A stretch of DNA of 64,000 nucleotides from CBDCBA01 sp965214125 (GCA_965214125.1 CBDCBA010000031.1:186001-250000), one strand, 5' to 3'. Counted from the first letter of the stretch, positions 8,357 to 17,394 are shown. Translations and numbers: made by a program. Notes: generated from the sequence alone by a model not told the origin.

Positions 8357-9097
8357 TTACGCCTCCGCCATCGCGGCGTCGGGGATATCGGCGTTGTGAC
8401 TCACGCTTTGAACATCGTCGTTGTCTTCGAGAGAGTCGATCAGGCGTAGCACCCTGCGGCCATCGTCTTCGTTGAGTTCGATCGTATTCTGAGCGATGTT
8501 CGACAGCTCGCTGCTCTCCAGCGGGATCTCGGCCGCGTCGAGGGCGTCCTTCACGGCCGCGTACTCGGTGGCGGGGGTGAAGACGATGTACATGCCCTCC
8601 TCCTCCCGCACGTCGTCGGCCCCGGCCTCGGCGACGATCTCCATCAGCTTTTCCTCACCAACCGCCTCGGCGTTGATCGCGAAGACGCCCTGTTTCTCGA
8701 ACTGGAACGCCACGCTCCCGCTCGTCCCAAGACTTCCGCCGCTTTTGCCGAAAATGTTGCGGAGTTCGGGGGCAATGCGGTTGCGGTTGTCGGTCAGCAC
8801 GTCGACGAGCACGGCCACGCCCGCGGGGCCATAGCCTTCGTAGACGACCTCCTCGTAGTTCTCACCGCCCGTCTCGCCCGCTCCCTTGGCGACGGCGTTT
8901 TCGATCGTGTTCTTGGGCATGTTGGCCGCTTTGGCCTCGTCGATCACGTAGCGCAGGCTCAGGTTGTCGCGCGGATCACTGCCGGCCTTGGCGGCGACCA
9001 TGAGCTTTTTAGCGATCTTGCCCCACACCTTCGCCCGCTTCTTGTCGATCGCGGCCTTCTTGTGCTTGATGTTCGCCCATTTGGAGTGACCTGCCAT
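8357..9097 (-). CDS. yebC: YebC/PmpR family protein
   Basis: A 246-residue cytoplasmic protein of the YebC/PmpR family, of the usual length. It starts with the invariant MAGHSKWANIKHKKA and contains GYGPAGVAVLVDVLTDNRNR and the GGSLGTSGSVAF stretch, all diagnostic. Members have been described both as DNA-binding regulators and, more recently, as factors helping ribosomes through difficult sequences. No target is evident here. Upstream is a TATGGT box eight bases from the ATG and no Shine-Dalgarno sequence, so transcription may be leaderless. Its stop codon abuts that of the convergent gene. Confidence 0.95.
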   Translation of the reverse strand: MAGHSKWANIKHKKAAIDKKRAKVWGKIAKKLMVAAKAGSDPRDNLSLRYVIDEAKAANMPKNTIENAVAKGAGETGGENYEEVVYEGYGPAGVAVLVDVLTDNRNRIAPELRNIFGKSGGSLGTSGSVAFQFEKQGVFAINAEAVGEEKLMEIVAEAGADDVREEEGMYIVFTPATEYAAVKDALDAAEIPLESSELSNIAQNTIELNEDDGRRVLRLIDSLEDNDDVQSVSHNADIPDAAMAEA

Positions 9098-9105
9098 AGA
9101 ACAGG

Positions 9106-9111
9106 ACCATA
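9106..9111 (-). promoter_or_regulatory. TATGGT box, candidate -10 for yebC
   Basis: Read on the minus strand, TATGGT ends eight bases before the yebC ATG; no Shine-Dalgarno sequence intervenes and no good -35 is seen. Confidence 0.4.
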
Positions 9112-9117
9112 GGGCGG

Positions 9118-9777
9118 CTACGGTGCAACCGCCCGCAGCACGGCGGCCAGATCGCCCCGCAGTAACGCTTGGCGGTCGAGGCGAAGGCCGCGAAAGATGC
9201 GGCTTTCGAGGATGCCGTCTGCGCCCGCGTTGATCGGGCGGTAGCCAGCGGGGTCATGCACGTACCAATCAACCCGCTTCTCCTGCGTTCGCCAAAGCAG
9301 GTACTCGGGCACGCCCGCGACGTGGTATGACTCCGCCTTGTTGCCGGCGTCCAAGGTGGCGGTGCTGGCAGCAACCTCCACAACGAGTTCCGGCGGGCCG
9401 TGAACGTAATCGTCCTCGCCGATGTAGGCCTTGCCGCCGCGCTCAGGCGGGAGCATCAGGAGCAGATCGGGCTGCACCTTGTCGTCCGGCGTGAGGAAGA
9501 CGCTTGTGTCGTCGGCTCCAACTACGTGCGGGTGCATCGACTCATACGTGCCGAGCCAGGTTGACAGCAGACGGACCGGACGGCCGTGACGGCGGAGGCG
9601 GACGGGGCTGGCCATGTAAACGATTCCCTGCACAAGCTCGGCCTTGACATCGGGCATGGCCTTGTAACGGCGCATGAACTCCTCGCCGGTAAGGCGATCC
9701 CCGTTCTCCAGGGGCGGGACGCGGCCGTTCTCTTCAAACGCGGGCGCGGGCGGCGCGGGTGCATCAAGCAGCGTCAT
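9118..9777 (-). CDS. Uma2/DUF820 family PD-(D/E)XK nuclease-fold protein
   Basis: A 219-residue protein of the Uma2 (DUF820) family, a restriction-endonuclease-fold group greatly expanded in cyanobacteria and planctomycetes. The expected acidic and lysine positions are present: KVQPDLLLM, then ELVVEVAASTAT and the following NK. The N-terminal LTGEEFMRRY and C-terminal RGLRLDRQALL also fit. Its substrate and cellular role are unknown for the family; many copies are not part of a restriction system, and no methylase is nearby. The start at 9777 has TAGAAT six bases upstream. It lies 36 bases downstream of hisG. Confidence 0.88.
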   Translation of the reverse strand: MTLLDAPAPPAPAFEENGRVPPLENGDRLTGEEFMRRYKAMPDVKAELVQGIVYMASPVRLRRHGRPVRLLSTWLGTYESMHPHVVGADDTSVFLTPDDKVQPDLLLMLPPERGGKAYIGEDDYVHGPPELVVEVAASTATLDAGNKAESYHVAGVPEYLLWRTQEKRVDWYVHDPAGYRPINAGADGILESRIFRGLRLDRQALLRGDLAAVLRAVAP

Positions 9778-9783
9778 GCCCCC

Positions 9784-9789
9784 ATTCTA
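9784..9789 (-). promoter_or_regulatory. TAGAAT box, candidate -10 of a leaderless mRNA
   Basis: On the minus strand TAGAAT, one base from the sigma-70 consensus, ends six bases before the Uma2 ATG. There is no Shine-Dalgarno sequence and no clear -35. This is the closest to consensus of the leaderless-type boxes in this window. Confidence 0.5.
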
Positions 9790-9813
9790 CCCGAAACCGA
9801 CCCCGCCAAGCCG

Positions 9814-10701
9814 CTACGGAATCACCTTGTTCAGCGGATAGGTGAACAGCTCCGTCGCGCCCAAACGCTTGAGTTGCGGGATCAGGTCGCGCTCCAGGTA
9901 CTCGTCGATAATGACCTCGACGGCGTAGCCGCCGTCGTGAGTTTCGTTGACCGTGGGGCTCTTGAGCGCCGGGACGAGCTCGACGACCTTCTCCAACTGC
10001 TCGCGGCCGCAGTTGAGCTTCAGCCCCACCTTGCCGCGGGCGGCGATCGCGCCCGTCAGCAGCATCGCGATGTTCTCGATCTTCTCCCGCTTCCACGGCA
10101 CGTCCCACGCCTTCTTGTTCGCGATGAAGCGAATCGTGCTCGTCAGCAGCGTGTCGATCACGCGCAGGTTGTTGGCCCGGATGCTGCTGCCGGTCTCCGT
10201 TAGGTCCACGATGGCGTCGCAGATGCGGGCCTTGATTTCGGTGGTGCCCCAGGAAAACTCCACGCGCGCGTCGACGCCCTTGCCGTCGAAGTAGCGGCGA
10301 ACGGTGTTGACGATCTCCGTCGCCACGAGCTTGCCGTTGAGGTCCTCCGGCTTCTCGATCGGGCTCTCGGCCGGCACCGCCAGCACCCAGCGGGCGGGCT
10401 TGCGCGTCGCGCGGCTGTAGACGAGCTCGCACACCTCGACCACGTCATCGGCATTGCCGTTTTCGACGATCCAGTCGTGGCCCGTTAAGCCGCAGTCAAT
10501 CAGGCCGTCGACGACGTAGCGGCTCATCTCCTGGGCGCGAAAGAGCACGCAGTTGATCTGCTCGTCGTCGATCGTCGGAAAGACGCTGCGGTCGCGGGCG
10601 CGGATGTGGTAGCCGGCGCGGTCGAACAGGTCGTAGGTCGACTGCTGCATCGACCCGCTCGGCAGGCCCAGGCGGAGGATGTCGTCGGAGGGCGGGGTCA
10701 T
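9814..10701 (-). CDS. hisG: ATP phosphoribosyltransferase, long form
   Basis: A 295-residue enzyme joining ATP and PRPP in the first step of histidine synthesis. It starts with LRLGLPSGSMQQSTYDLF, contains CGLTGHDWIVENG and the PRPP-binding region DAIVDLTETGSSIRANNL, and ends with the C-terminal regulatory domain of the long HisG form (from about residue 215), which gives feedback inhibition by histidine without a HisZ partner. No other his gene is in the window. It follows the endonuclease III-like gene by 23 bases, so the two are probably co-transcribed. Confidence 0.95.
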   Translation of the reverse strand: MTPPSDDILRLGLPSGSMQQSTYDLFDRAGYHIRARDRSVFPTIDDEQINCVLFRAQEMSRYVVDGLIDCGLTGHDWIVENGNADDVVEVCELVYSRATRKPARWVLAVPAESPIEKPEDLNGKLVATEIVNTVRRYFDGKGVDARVEFSWGTTEIKARICDAIVDLTETGSSIRANNLRVIDTLLTSTIRFIANKKAWDVPWKREKIENIAMLLTGAIAARGKVGLKLNCGREQLEKVVELVPALKSPTVNETHDGGYAVEVIIDEYLERDLIPQLKRLGATELFTYPLNKVIP

Positions 10702-10724
10702 GCGGAGTTGCGGCCAGTGCCGGG

Positions 10725-11426
10725 CTACTTGGATTTGCTCGTCTTCTTCGACACCTTCTTCGCCGGCGGCTTCCGGCCGGGCTTGGCCTTGCCCGCGTGG
10801 GCCTCGGCGCGGGCGGCGATGAAGAAGGGCCAGGCGTCGTCGAGCTTCACGTTTTGCTCGACGAACTTCCGCACGTCTGCGGCGTCGGCCTCGGCATCGA
10901 CAGCGCCGCGCTCGACAAGCAGCGCGTGGAGCGTCGCGTCGATCGGCAGCGTCCCGATCGCGAAGGAGGTCAACGCCACGTGTCCCTCGGCAAAGGGCGT
11001 GATGTTCCCCTCGCTCCGGTCGACCAGAGCACGAAACGCCTGCCGCTGCTCGCGCTTGGCGAGCTTTTCGATGCGCGACAGCGAGAGGTGTCCTTCGACC
11101 TCGAACACCGCCCCCAGCGCCGCCTTCAGGCGCTCGGCCACCGCGTGGGATCCCTGCTCGCCCAGGTGCGGTTCAAGGTGGTCGGCCAACTCCAGCTCGG
11201 TGGCGACGCGGATTTCGTTCGCGTCGCCGAACTCGGCATCGAGGGCGGCCAGCGCGGGCGCGATCTTCGCCTCGGGCTGGTCCTCGCGCAGGCAGGCGAG
11301 CACGAGCGCGCGCAACGGGTCGAGCGCCGGCCGGTCCCCCGCGGCACCGATGGCCTTGGCGTGCGCCTTCGTGAGCGAGGCGATCAGCGCCTTGAGAGTC
11401 TGTGCGTGTTGCGTCGCGTTCTTCAT
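10725..11426 (-). CDS. Degenerate endonuclease III-like (HhH-GPD fold) protein with a basic tail
   Basis: A 233-residue soluble protein that I place only tentatively. Its helical pattern follows endonuclease III: DPLRALVLACL matches the PFELLVATIL helix, ELADHLEPHLGEQGSHAVAERLK matches the next two helices, and LPIDATLHALLVERGAVD matches the VDTHVxRVxxRLGL segment with its Asp kept. The hairpin that should read LPGVGxKTA is replaced by sequence lacking the catalytic Lys, and no four-Cys iron-sulfur loop is present. The last 25 residues are Lys-rich (KKVSKKTSKSK), as in nucleic-acid-binding tails. ATG 11426 was chosen; an upstream extension in frame looks non-coding. It may bind rather than cut DNA, but this is inference. 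Confidence 0.55.
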   Translation of the reverse strand: MKNATQHAQTLKALIASLTKAHAKAIGAAGDRPALDPLRALVLACLREDQPEAKIAPALAALDAEFGDANEIRVATELELADHLEPHLGEQGSHAVAERLKAALGAVFEVEGHLSLSRIEKLAKREQRQAFRALVDRSEGNITPFAEGHVALTSFAIGTLPIDATLHALLVERGAVDAEADAADVRKFVEQNVKLDDAWPFFIAARAEAHAGKAKPGRKPPAKKVSKKTSKSK

Positions 11427-11572
11427 GCGGCCGGACCCGACGGTCGTGGCAGATCGGGGCGACAGTGTAGGAACGCGATGTTGCGACGGCACCCCCTGGC
11501 GTCCACGCTCGCATTCACCCCACGCTGTTCTGCCAAAGTTGCCGCGACTAGGGACGCGTCTGGCGTCACCGC

Positions 11573-12022
11573 TCAAGTGGCGGCGTCCGACGGCGACGAG
11601 GTGACGCCCGTCGCCTTGACATCAACGGCGGCTTCGTCCTCGACGGCCTCCGCCTGCTCGGCTGCGGCCTGCTCGCGTTCGCGCTCAGCCTTGCGGATCA
11701 GGTCGAGCACCTCCATCTCCTTGTGGTACGCCTCGTCGATGTGAAAACGCAGCAGCGGGATGGTACGCGTCGCCAGCGCCTTGCCGACCCGCGAGCGCAG
11801 CAGCCCACGCGCGTGCTTCATCGCCGCCAGCGCCGCCGACTGCTTGCCCGGCGAGCCCATGAAGACAAGGTACACGTCGGCCGTGCCGAGATCCTCGGCC
11901 ACCTTGATGCGCGTGATGCTCGGCAGTGTCCCTTCGAGGCGCGGGTCATCGAGATCGCGCTGCACGACCTCCATGATCTCCTGCCGGATCGCGCTGCCGA
12001 CCCGTTCGGTCCTTCTAGACAT
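11573..12022 (-). CDS. rbfA: Ribosome-binding factor A
   Basis: A 149-residue KH-fold factor for late maturation of the 30S subunit. Diagnostic features are MSRRTERVGSAIRQEIMEVV, DDPRLEG, ITRIKVAEDLGTADVYL and LRFHIDEAY. The last 35 residues are an Ala/Glu-rich extension. It is third in an infB-DUF503-rbfA order that is conserved in many bacteria, which supports all three calls. The start is the ATG at 12022; the frame opens further upstream, but that part is encoded by the family D repeat. There is no Shine-Dalgarno sequence before it. Confidence 0.93.
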   Translation of the reverse strand: MSRRTERVGSAIRQEIMEVVQRDLDDPRLEGTLPSITRIKVAEDLGTADVYLVFMGSPGKQSAALAAMKHARGLLRSRVGKALATRTIPLLRFHIDEAYHKEMEVLDLIRKAEREREQAAAEQAEAVEDEAAVDVKATGVTSSPSDAAT

Positions 12023-12040
12023 GGAGGAGGATAGGGCCGA

Positions 12041-12149
12041 AAGGATGAAGGCGGAAGGATGAAGGATGAACCTGAGGAAGAGCCGAACGCAGAGAGTGTC
12101 GGTCACCCTCTGATTCAGGTTCATCCTTCATCCTTCTGCCTTCATCCTT
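12041..12149. repeat. Family D inverted repeat (GGATGAAGGATGAA type)
   Basis: Left arm 12041-12075 and right arm 12115-12149, 35 bases each, pair at 34 positions. The arms themselves are made of GGATGAA repeats. The element fills almost the whole gap between DUF503 and rbfA inside what should be one operon. Confidence 0.9.
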
Positions 12150-12150
12150 G

Positions 12151-12432
12151 TCAGACAAAGTCGATCCGGAACTCGTCCAGCACAAGGTCGTGCGCCTCGC
12201 GGCTGAAGTCGACGATCTTCTTGAGTGCGCCCTCCACGTAGCCGTGGTCGCTGCCGACCATGGCGACGCCGAAGACGCTGCGCGTCCAGACATCCTGATC
12301 GCCCGTTTCGGCCACGCTGACATTCCAGCGATGGGCGATGCGATCCTTGACGCTCTTGATCGCCCTGCGCTTCTCTTTCAGGCTGCGGGCCTCGGGAATC
12401 GAGAAATCAAGTTGGAGGATGCCGATGATCAA
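12151..12432 (-). CDS. DUF503 (YlxP-like) protein
   Basis: A 93-residue protein of the DUF503 family, which typically lies between infB and rbfA, exactly as here. Conserved features are IGILQLDFSIPEARSLKEKRR and the central VSVAETGDQDVWTRS. The family is small and its biochemical role is not established; its linkage to infB and rbfA suggests a part in ribosome function. I propose TTG 12432 as the start because it gives the standard N-terminus (first residue, then IIG); the longer frame to 12519 merely translates the family E repeat that fills the gap up to infB. Confidence 0.85.
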   Translation of the reverse strand: MIIGILQLDFSIPEARSLKEKRRAIKSVKDRIAHRWNVSVAETGDQDVWTRSVFGVAMVGSDHGYVEGALKKIVDFSREAHDLVLDEFRIDFV

Positions 12433-12438
12433 AGATTT

Positions 12439-12550
12439 GGGAGGTGGGAGCGAGGGAGGTGGGAGCGAGGGAGGTGGGACGTGGGCAGAAACCAGAGGAT
12501 GATTCGTGTCTGCCCACATCCTACCTCCCTCGCTCCCACCTCCCTCCGCC
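12439..12550. repeat. Family E inverted pair (GGGAGGTGGGAGCGAGG type)
   Basis: A purine-rich left arm (12439-12489) made of repeated GGGAGGTGGGAGCGA is followed by a pyrimidine-rich right arm (12509-12550) that pairs imperfectly with it. It occupies the whole space between the infB stop and the DUF503 start. Related copies lie at 37375 (one arm) and 39807 (both arms). Confidence 0.88.
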
Positions 12551-12552
12551 CA

Positions 12553-15500
12553 CTACAGCGACCGCGCCACCTGCTCGCGGATGTAGAACTCGAGCTTGTC
12601 GCCGTCCTTCAGGTCGTCGTAGTTGGCGAGGTTGATGCCGCACTCGAGGCCTTGCTTGACCTCGCGAACGTCATCCTTCAGGCGGCGCAGGCTGTCAACT
12701 TGCAGGTCCTCGCGGACCACCGTCCCGCCGCGCAGCAGGCGGACGAGGCTGGTGCGCGTGGCGATGCCATCGGTGATGTAGCAGCCGGCGATCGTCCCTA
12801 GGCGGCTGGCCTTGAACGTCGCGCGGACCTCGGCGGTGCCCTGGTAGGTCTCCTTGACCTCCGGCTCGAGCATGCCGCTCAGGGCCAGCTTGATGTCGTC
12901 GTAGATTTCGTAGATCACGCTGTACGTGCGAATCTCGACGCCCCGCTGCTCAGCGAGGTGGCGGGCGCCCTCCTCGATCCCGACGTGGAAGCCGATCACG
13001 ACCGCATCACTGGCGCTGGCGAGTTCGACATCGCTCTCGCTCACGGCGCCCACGGCGCTGTGGATGGTCTTGACCTGCACCTCCTCGTTGTTGTGCTGGC
13101 CGATGGTCGCGTCGAGGGTTTCGACGCTGCCCTTGACGTCGCCCTTGATGATGAGGTTGATCGTCTTGATCTGCCCTTCCTTCACCGTGCTGAAGAGCGT
13201 GTCGAGGCTGACCTTGTTCTTGTTGGCCAGCTCCTCCTGGCGCTGCTCGTCGCGCCGCTCCTCGGCGACGGCGACAGCCTCGTCGAGGTCGCTCATCACG
13301 TAGAAGGCGTTGCCCGCCGACGGCACCTCGTTAAAGCCGCTGACCAGCACCGGCATCGACGGGCCCGCCACCTTGACGTTCTGGCCATTCGCCTTCTGCA
13401 GCGACCGCACGCGGCCCCAGCCGACGCCGGCCAGAATCACGTCGCCCACCTTCAGCGTGCCCTGCTGGACGAGCACCGTCGCCACCGGGCCCAGGCCCTG
13501 CGCGACGCGCGCCTCGATCACCCGGCCGCGCGCCGGCGTGTCGGGGGCGGCCCGAAGTTCCATCAGCTCCGCCTGAAGGTCAAGGATCTCGAGGAGATCC
13601 TCGACACCCTCGCCGGTCATGGCGCTGGTGCGGACCACCTCGGTGTCGCCGCCCCACTCAGTTGGGTTCAAATCGTTCGCGGCCAGTTCGCCAAGCACCT
13701 TGTCGGGGTTGGCATCGGGGCGGTCGATCTTGTTGAGCGCGACCACGAGCGGCACGCCGGCCGCCTTGGCGTGGTTGATGCTCTCGACCGTCTGCGGCTG
13801 AATGCCCTGCGCCGCGTCGACGACGAGCACAACGATGTCCGTCACCTGCGCCCCGCGGGCACGCATGGCCGTAAAGGCTTGGTGGCCGGGCGTGTCGATG
13901 AACGTGACCTGCTTCTCTTCGCCGCCGCGCTCGACCATCACGTCGAACGCCGCCACGTGCTGCGTGATGCCGCCGCTCTCGCCGTCGACGACGTTCGTGT
14001 GGCGAATCTTGTCGAGCAAGCTCGTTTTGCCGTGATCGACGTGGCCAAGAATGGTCACGACCGGCGGGCGCGGGCCAAGCTTCGACTCGTCGATGCCCTC
14101 CTCGATCGCGACGAAGCGATCGGCCAGGCGCTCCTCGGCCGACGGCTCGCGCTCGACCTCGACCTCCATGCCGAACTCCATCGCCAGCGCTTCGGCCTGC
14201 TCGGCGTCAAGCGGGCTGTTCAGCGTTACGCCGCGCAGCCCGTGCTTGACGAACAGCGTGCGCAGCAAGGTGTTCGAGCGGATGCCCAAATCGTTCGACA
14301 GCGACTTGACGGTAATTGGCTCCTTCACCACGACCGGGCCCTCGCGCTGCGAGGGCGTTGGGGCGCGGAAGCCCTGGCCACGCCGGGCGGTGCGCTGCAT
14401 CTGGCGGTCGAGCAGCGAGCGGTTGGCCTTGGCGGCGTTCACGGCGTCGCGGCGGGCGATGATGTCGGCGTCGGTAAACTCGCGGAGCTTTTCGAGCGCC
14501 TCGCCGCGCCGGCCGTCCGTCCGACGGCGGCCGCTCAGGCTGCCGGCCCCGGCGCCGCGCTTGTCGGCACCCGGCCCGCCGGCCTCGCCGCCGGGCGTGG
14601 CCTTGCTCTTGACGCCGCCGCCGCCGGTCTGGATCGGGCCCGTCGGAATCCGCGCCGGGCCATTGGGCCGGTACGGGCCCTCGCCCTTGCGGCGCGGCGT
14701 CGGCACGTGATCGGGCGCCTCGACGCGCACGACCTTCGGGCCGGAAACCTCGGCCTTCTTCAACTCGGAAAGCTGCGGCGCCGCCTTGATTGGGCCTTCG
14801 GCCGCGCGGCGGGCTTCGCGCTCACGACGGATACGCTCCTGAAGTTCCTTCTGCTTGTCCGCGAGCGTGATCGTCGGCCGCATCTCCGGCTCGGGCACGC
14901 CCGTATTCGGGTTGATCTGCTGGCCGGCAACGCCCGGAGCGCGGGCGGCGGGTCGCACCGGCGCCTGAGGCGCGCGGGGCGGTTGCGGGGCACGCGGGGC
15001 CTGCGGTTGGGGCGGCTTCGGCGGGGCGGGCGGCGGTGGCGGTGGGATCACGCGACCGGTCGCCGGATCGCGACGCACAGCCTGGCTCGGCCCCTTGATC
15101 TCCGGCGCGGGCAGCGGCGCGGTGCGGGCGGGGGCGGCGGGGGTGACGGGCGCCGCCGGCTCGGCCGACGCGGCAGCACGCTGCGTCTCGGCCGGAGGTG
15201 CTGGTGGAGGTGGCGGCGGCGGCGCCGTTTCGGCGGCGGTCGGCGTGGGCACGGGCGGAGCGTCGGCGGGCGCCTCGGCCTGCACGTGGGCCTGCACATC
15301 CGCTTCGGGCGCTGCGGGCGTGGCCTCCGGCTTGGGCTCGCCGGCGTCCTCGGCCTTGGCCTTCGTTACCGTCTTGCTCGCCTTCTTGGCGGACTTCTTC
15401 TTCGTCGCCTTGACCGGCGGCGCGACCTCGACCGCCGTCCCGCCGCCGGATTCGCCACTGAACCAGTCGCGGATCGTCATCGCCAGCCCCACGCCGACGG

Positions 15501-15618
15501 TGCTCTGGTGATTGGGGGCCTGATCGCCCAAGCCCTCGCTGCGCAGCTTCTCCAGGACGTCCTTGCTCTTGACGCCCAACTCTCGTGCGAGGGCGCTAAC
15601 GCGGATATTTTTCGCCAA
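12553..15618 (-). CDS. infB: Translation initiation factor IF-2
   Basis: A 1021-residue GTPase that brings initiator tRNA to the 30S subunit. The N-terminal IF2N motif (RVSALARELGVKSKDVLEKL) is followed by roughly 300 residues of Ala/Pro/Arg-rich linker, a second IF2N-like segment, then the G domain with GHVDHGKTSL near residue 522, DTPGHQAF and NKIDRPD. The C-terminal domains run to the end. The linker is long but within the range of high-GC lineages. The first codon is TTG at 15618, preceded by GGGAG. infB heads the infB-DUF503-rbfA group, interrupted by families E and D; nusA is not upstream, where two tRNA genes lie instead. Confidence 0.96.
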   Translation of the reverse strand: MAKNIRVSALARELGVKSKDVLEKLRSEGLGDQAPNHQSTVGVGLAMTIRDWFSGESGGGTAVEVAPPVKATKKKSAKKASKTVTKAKAEDAGEPKPEATPAAPEADVQAHVQAEAPADAPPVPTPTAAETAPPPPPPPAPPAETQRAAASAEPAAPVTPAAPARTAPLPAPEIKGPSQAVRRDPATGRVIPPPPPPAPPKPPQPQAPRAPQPPRAPQAPVRPAARAPGVAGQQINPNTGVPEPEMRPTITLADKQKELQERIRREREARRAAEGPIKAAPQLSELKKAEVSGPKVVRVEAPDHVPTPRRKGEGPYRPNGPARIPTGPIQTGGGGVKSKATPGGEAGGPGADKRGAGAGSLSGRRRTDGRRGEALEKLREFTDADIIARRDAVNAAKANRSLLDRQMQRTARRGQGFRAPTPSQREGPVVVKEPITVKSLSNDLGIRSNTLLRTLFVKHGLRGVTLNSPLDAEQAEALAMEFGMEVEVEREPSAEERLADRFVAIEEGIDESKLGPRPPVVTILGHVDHGKTSLLDKIRHTNVVDGESGGITQHVAAFDVMVERGGEEKQVTFIDTPGHQAFTAMRARGAQVTDIVVLVVDAAQGIQPQTVESINHAKAAGVPLVVALNKIDRPDANPDKVLGELAANDLNPTEWGGDTEVVRTSAMTGEGVEDLLEILDLQAELMELRAAPDTPARGRVIEARVAQGLGPVATVLVQQGTLKVGDVILAGVGWGRVRSLQKANGQNVKVAGPSMPVLVSGFNEVPSAGNAFYVMSDLDEAVAVAEERRDEQRQEELANKNKVSLDTLFSTVKEGQIKTINLIIKGDVKGSVETLDATIGQHNNEEVQVKTIHSAVGAVSESDVELASASDAVVIGFHVGIEEGARHLAEQRGVEIRTYSVIYEIYDDIKLALSGMLEPEVKETYQGTAEVRATFKASRLGTIAGCYITDGIATRTSLVRLLRGGTVVREDLQVDSLRRLKDDVREVKQGLECGINLANYDDLKDGDKLEFYIREQVARSL

Positions 15619-15941
15619 AACGTGCTCCCGCGGCCTCTCGTGCCGCTACGAACCAATGTCACCGTCGAAATCTCAACTCGCCGACCTCGCCTTAAGGCCG
15701 CCGTCACCTATGCCACAACCGACGATCGATCGCCAGCGGCCATCAACCCTCGGCATTTCGTCACCGACGCCACGGTGGGCGCACGGCGGGTCCACATTCT
15801 AGGAGACGCGACCGCCCCTTCGCCAGACGAAACTTGTGCAAAACGCAATCATCATAAGGACCAGCCCCGGCCGCATCGGCCAACCCAACGCGCGCCCCGT
15901 CACGCCGCCAGCCTTGTCGGGGCCGTCGGACGCGAGATCAT
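15619..15941 (-). promoter_or_regulatory. Gene-free region upstream of infB
   Basis: About 320 bases without a supportable gene between infB and the tRNA-Arg gene. On the minus strand a TAGAAT sequence (complement of 15796-15801) is a candidate -10, which would give infB a leader of about 170 nt; no matching -35 is seen. A short open frame (15799-15999) covers part of it and the tRNA and is not credible. I see no inverted repeat of the window's families here and no riboswitch motif that I recognise. Confidence 0.3.
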
Positions 15942-16014
15942 ACACCCCACAGGGTTCGAACCTGTAACCTCTGCCTTCGGAGGGCAACGCTCTATCCAAT
16001 TGAGCTAGGGGTGC
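15942..16014 (-). tRNA. tRNA-Arg (anticodon CCG)
   Basis: A 73-base tRNA that folds normally on the minus strand: acceptor GCACCCC with GGGGTGT (G1-U72 pair), D arm GCTC-AATTGGATA-GAGC, anticodon loop CTCCGAA giving CCG, variable loop, and T arm ACAGG-TTCGAAC-CCTGT. CCA is not encoded. It reads CGG, a common codon at this GC content. Confidence 0.93.
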
Positions 16015-16018
16015 GATG

Positions 16019-16100
16019 CGAAATGCGGAACGAGGAATGCTGAACGCGGAATGATCCGAATCGGGACATTCCTCGTTCAGCGTTCCTCATTCCGCATTCG
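16019..16100. repeat. Family F inverted repeat between two tRNA genes
   Basis: Left arm 16019-16053 and right arm 16067-16100 pair imperfectly around a 13-base loop; the core word is AATGCGGAA/TTCCGCATT. It fills the 92-base space between tRNA-Arg and tRNA-Gly almost entirely. Confidence 0.88.
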
Positions 16101-16106
16101 GTCAAA

Positions 16107-16177
16107 GCGGGCGATGAGATTCGAACTCACGACCCTCACGTTGGCAACGTGATGCTCTACCACTGAGCTACGCCCGC
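16107..16177 (-). tRNA. tRNA-Gly (anticodon GCC)
   Basis: A 71-base tRNA on the minus strand: acceptor GCGGGCG with CGCCCGC, D arm GCTC-AGTGGTA-GAGC, anticodon loop TTGCCAA giving GCC, T arm GTGAG-TTCGAAT-CTCAT. CCA is not encoded. It lies upstream of tRNA-Arg in the same orientation and the two may be co-transcribed. Confidence 0.95.
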
Positions 16178-16269
16178 ATTGTCACCCGGCCAATCGACCG
16201 GGTCGGGAAGGATAGCCGCGCCGCCGACGCCGTCAAGCGGGTGCGTGCCCCCGGCGCCGGATTTCGCCA

Positions 16270-16596
16270 TCAATCGCCGACGAATCTTTCCAAGAATGAG
16301 GTCGGCATCACGCCCGCAATCGCCAGCGCGAGGCCCGGCAATCCGGTCGCCGCAGCGCCGATCCAGAACATCCCCGTCGCGGTGGCGACCCCTTGCGCCG
16401 CACGGCTCCGGTGAACACTGCTGCTCCGCCGCTCGGGAAGCGTTTCCGTCAGCTCGGCCGTGATTTCCAGACCCTTGCTCACGCACTTGTAGCATGCGAA
16501 CAGAAGCAACACCCCAAACACCAGCATCGTCACGCGGCTGACGAGCGTCTTCCAAGCACTGTCCTTTGGCTGCTCGTAAATCGGCTTCCACGCCAT
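16270..16596 (-). CDS. Small two-helix membrane protein
   Basis: A 108-residue protein with two hydrophobic segments, one at about residues 19-37 (VTMLVFGVLLLFACYKCV) and one near the C-terminal half (GMFWIGAAATGLPGLALAIAG). No family is recognised. The start is ATG 16596, with a GTG one codon earlier as alternative. It follows fabI by 18 bases on the same strand and is probably translated from the fabI mRNA. Its base composition is like its neighbours, but with no homologue in mind it could still be a chance frame. Confidence 0.5.
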   Translation of the reverse strand: MAWKPIYEQPKDSAWKTLVSRVTMLVFGVLLLFACYKCVSKGLEITAELTETLPERRSSSVHRSRAAQGVATATGMFWIGAAATGLPGLALAIAGVMPTSFLERFVGD

Positions 16597-16614
16597 CACG
16601 CGACCTGCCCTTCG

Positions 16615-17394
<780 letters not shown>

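Noticed and set aside
9118..9777. Uma2 protein as part of a restriction or defence system
   Set aside because: No methylase, helicase or other defence gene lies nearby, and this family is massively expanded without such links.
15799..15999. 66-codon minus-strand frame upstream of infB
   Set aside because: It overlaps the tRNA-Arg gene and shows no ribosome site or family resemblance.
12958..16008. 1016-codon plus-strand open frame opposite infB
   Set aside because: It is the antisense of infB plus tRNA-Arg; high GC keeps reverse frames open. It has no recognisable domain and Arg/Ala/Leu-skewed composition.
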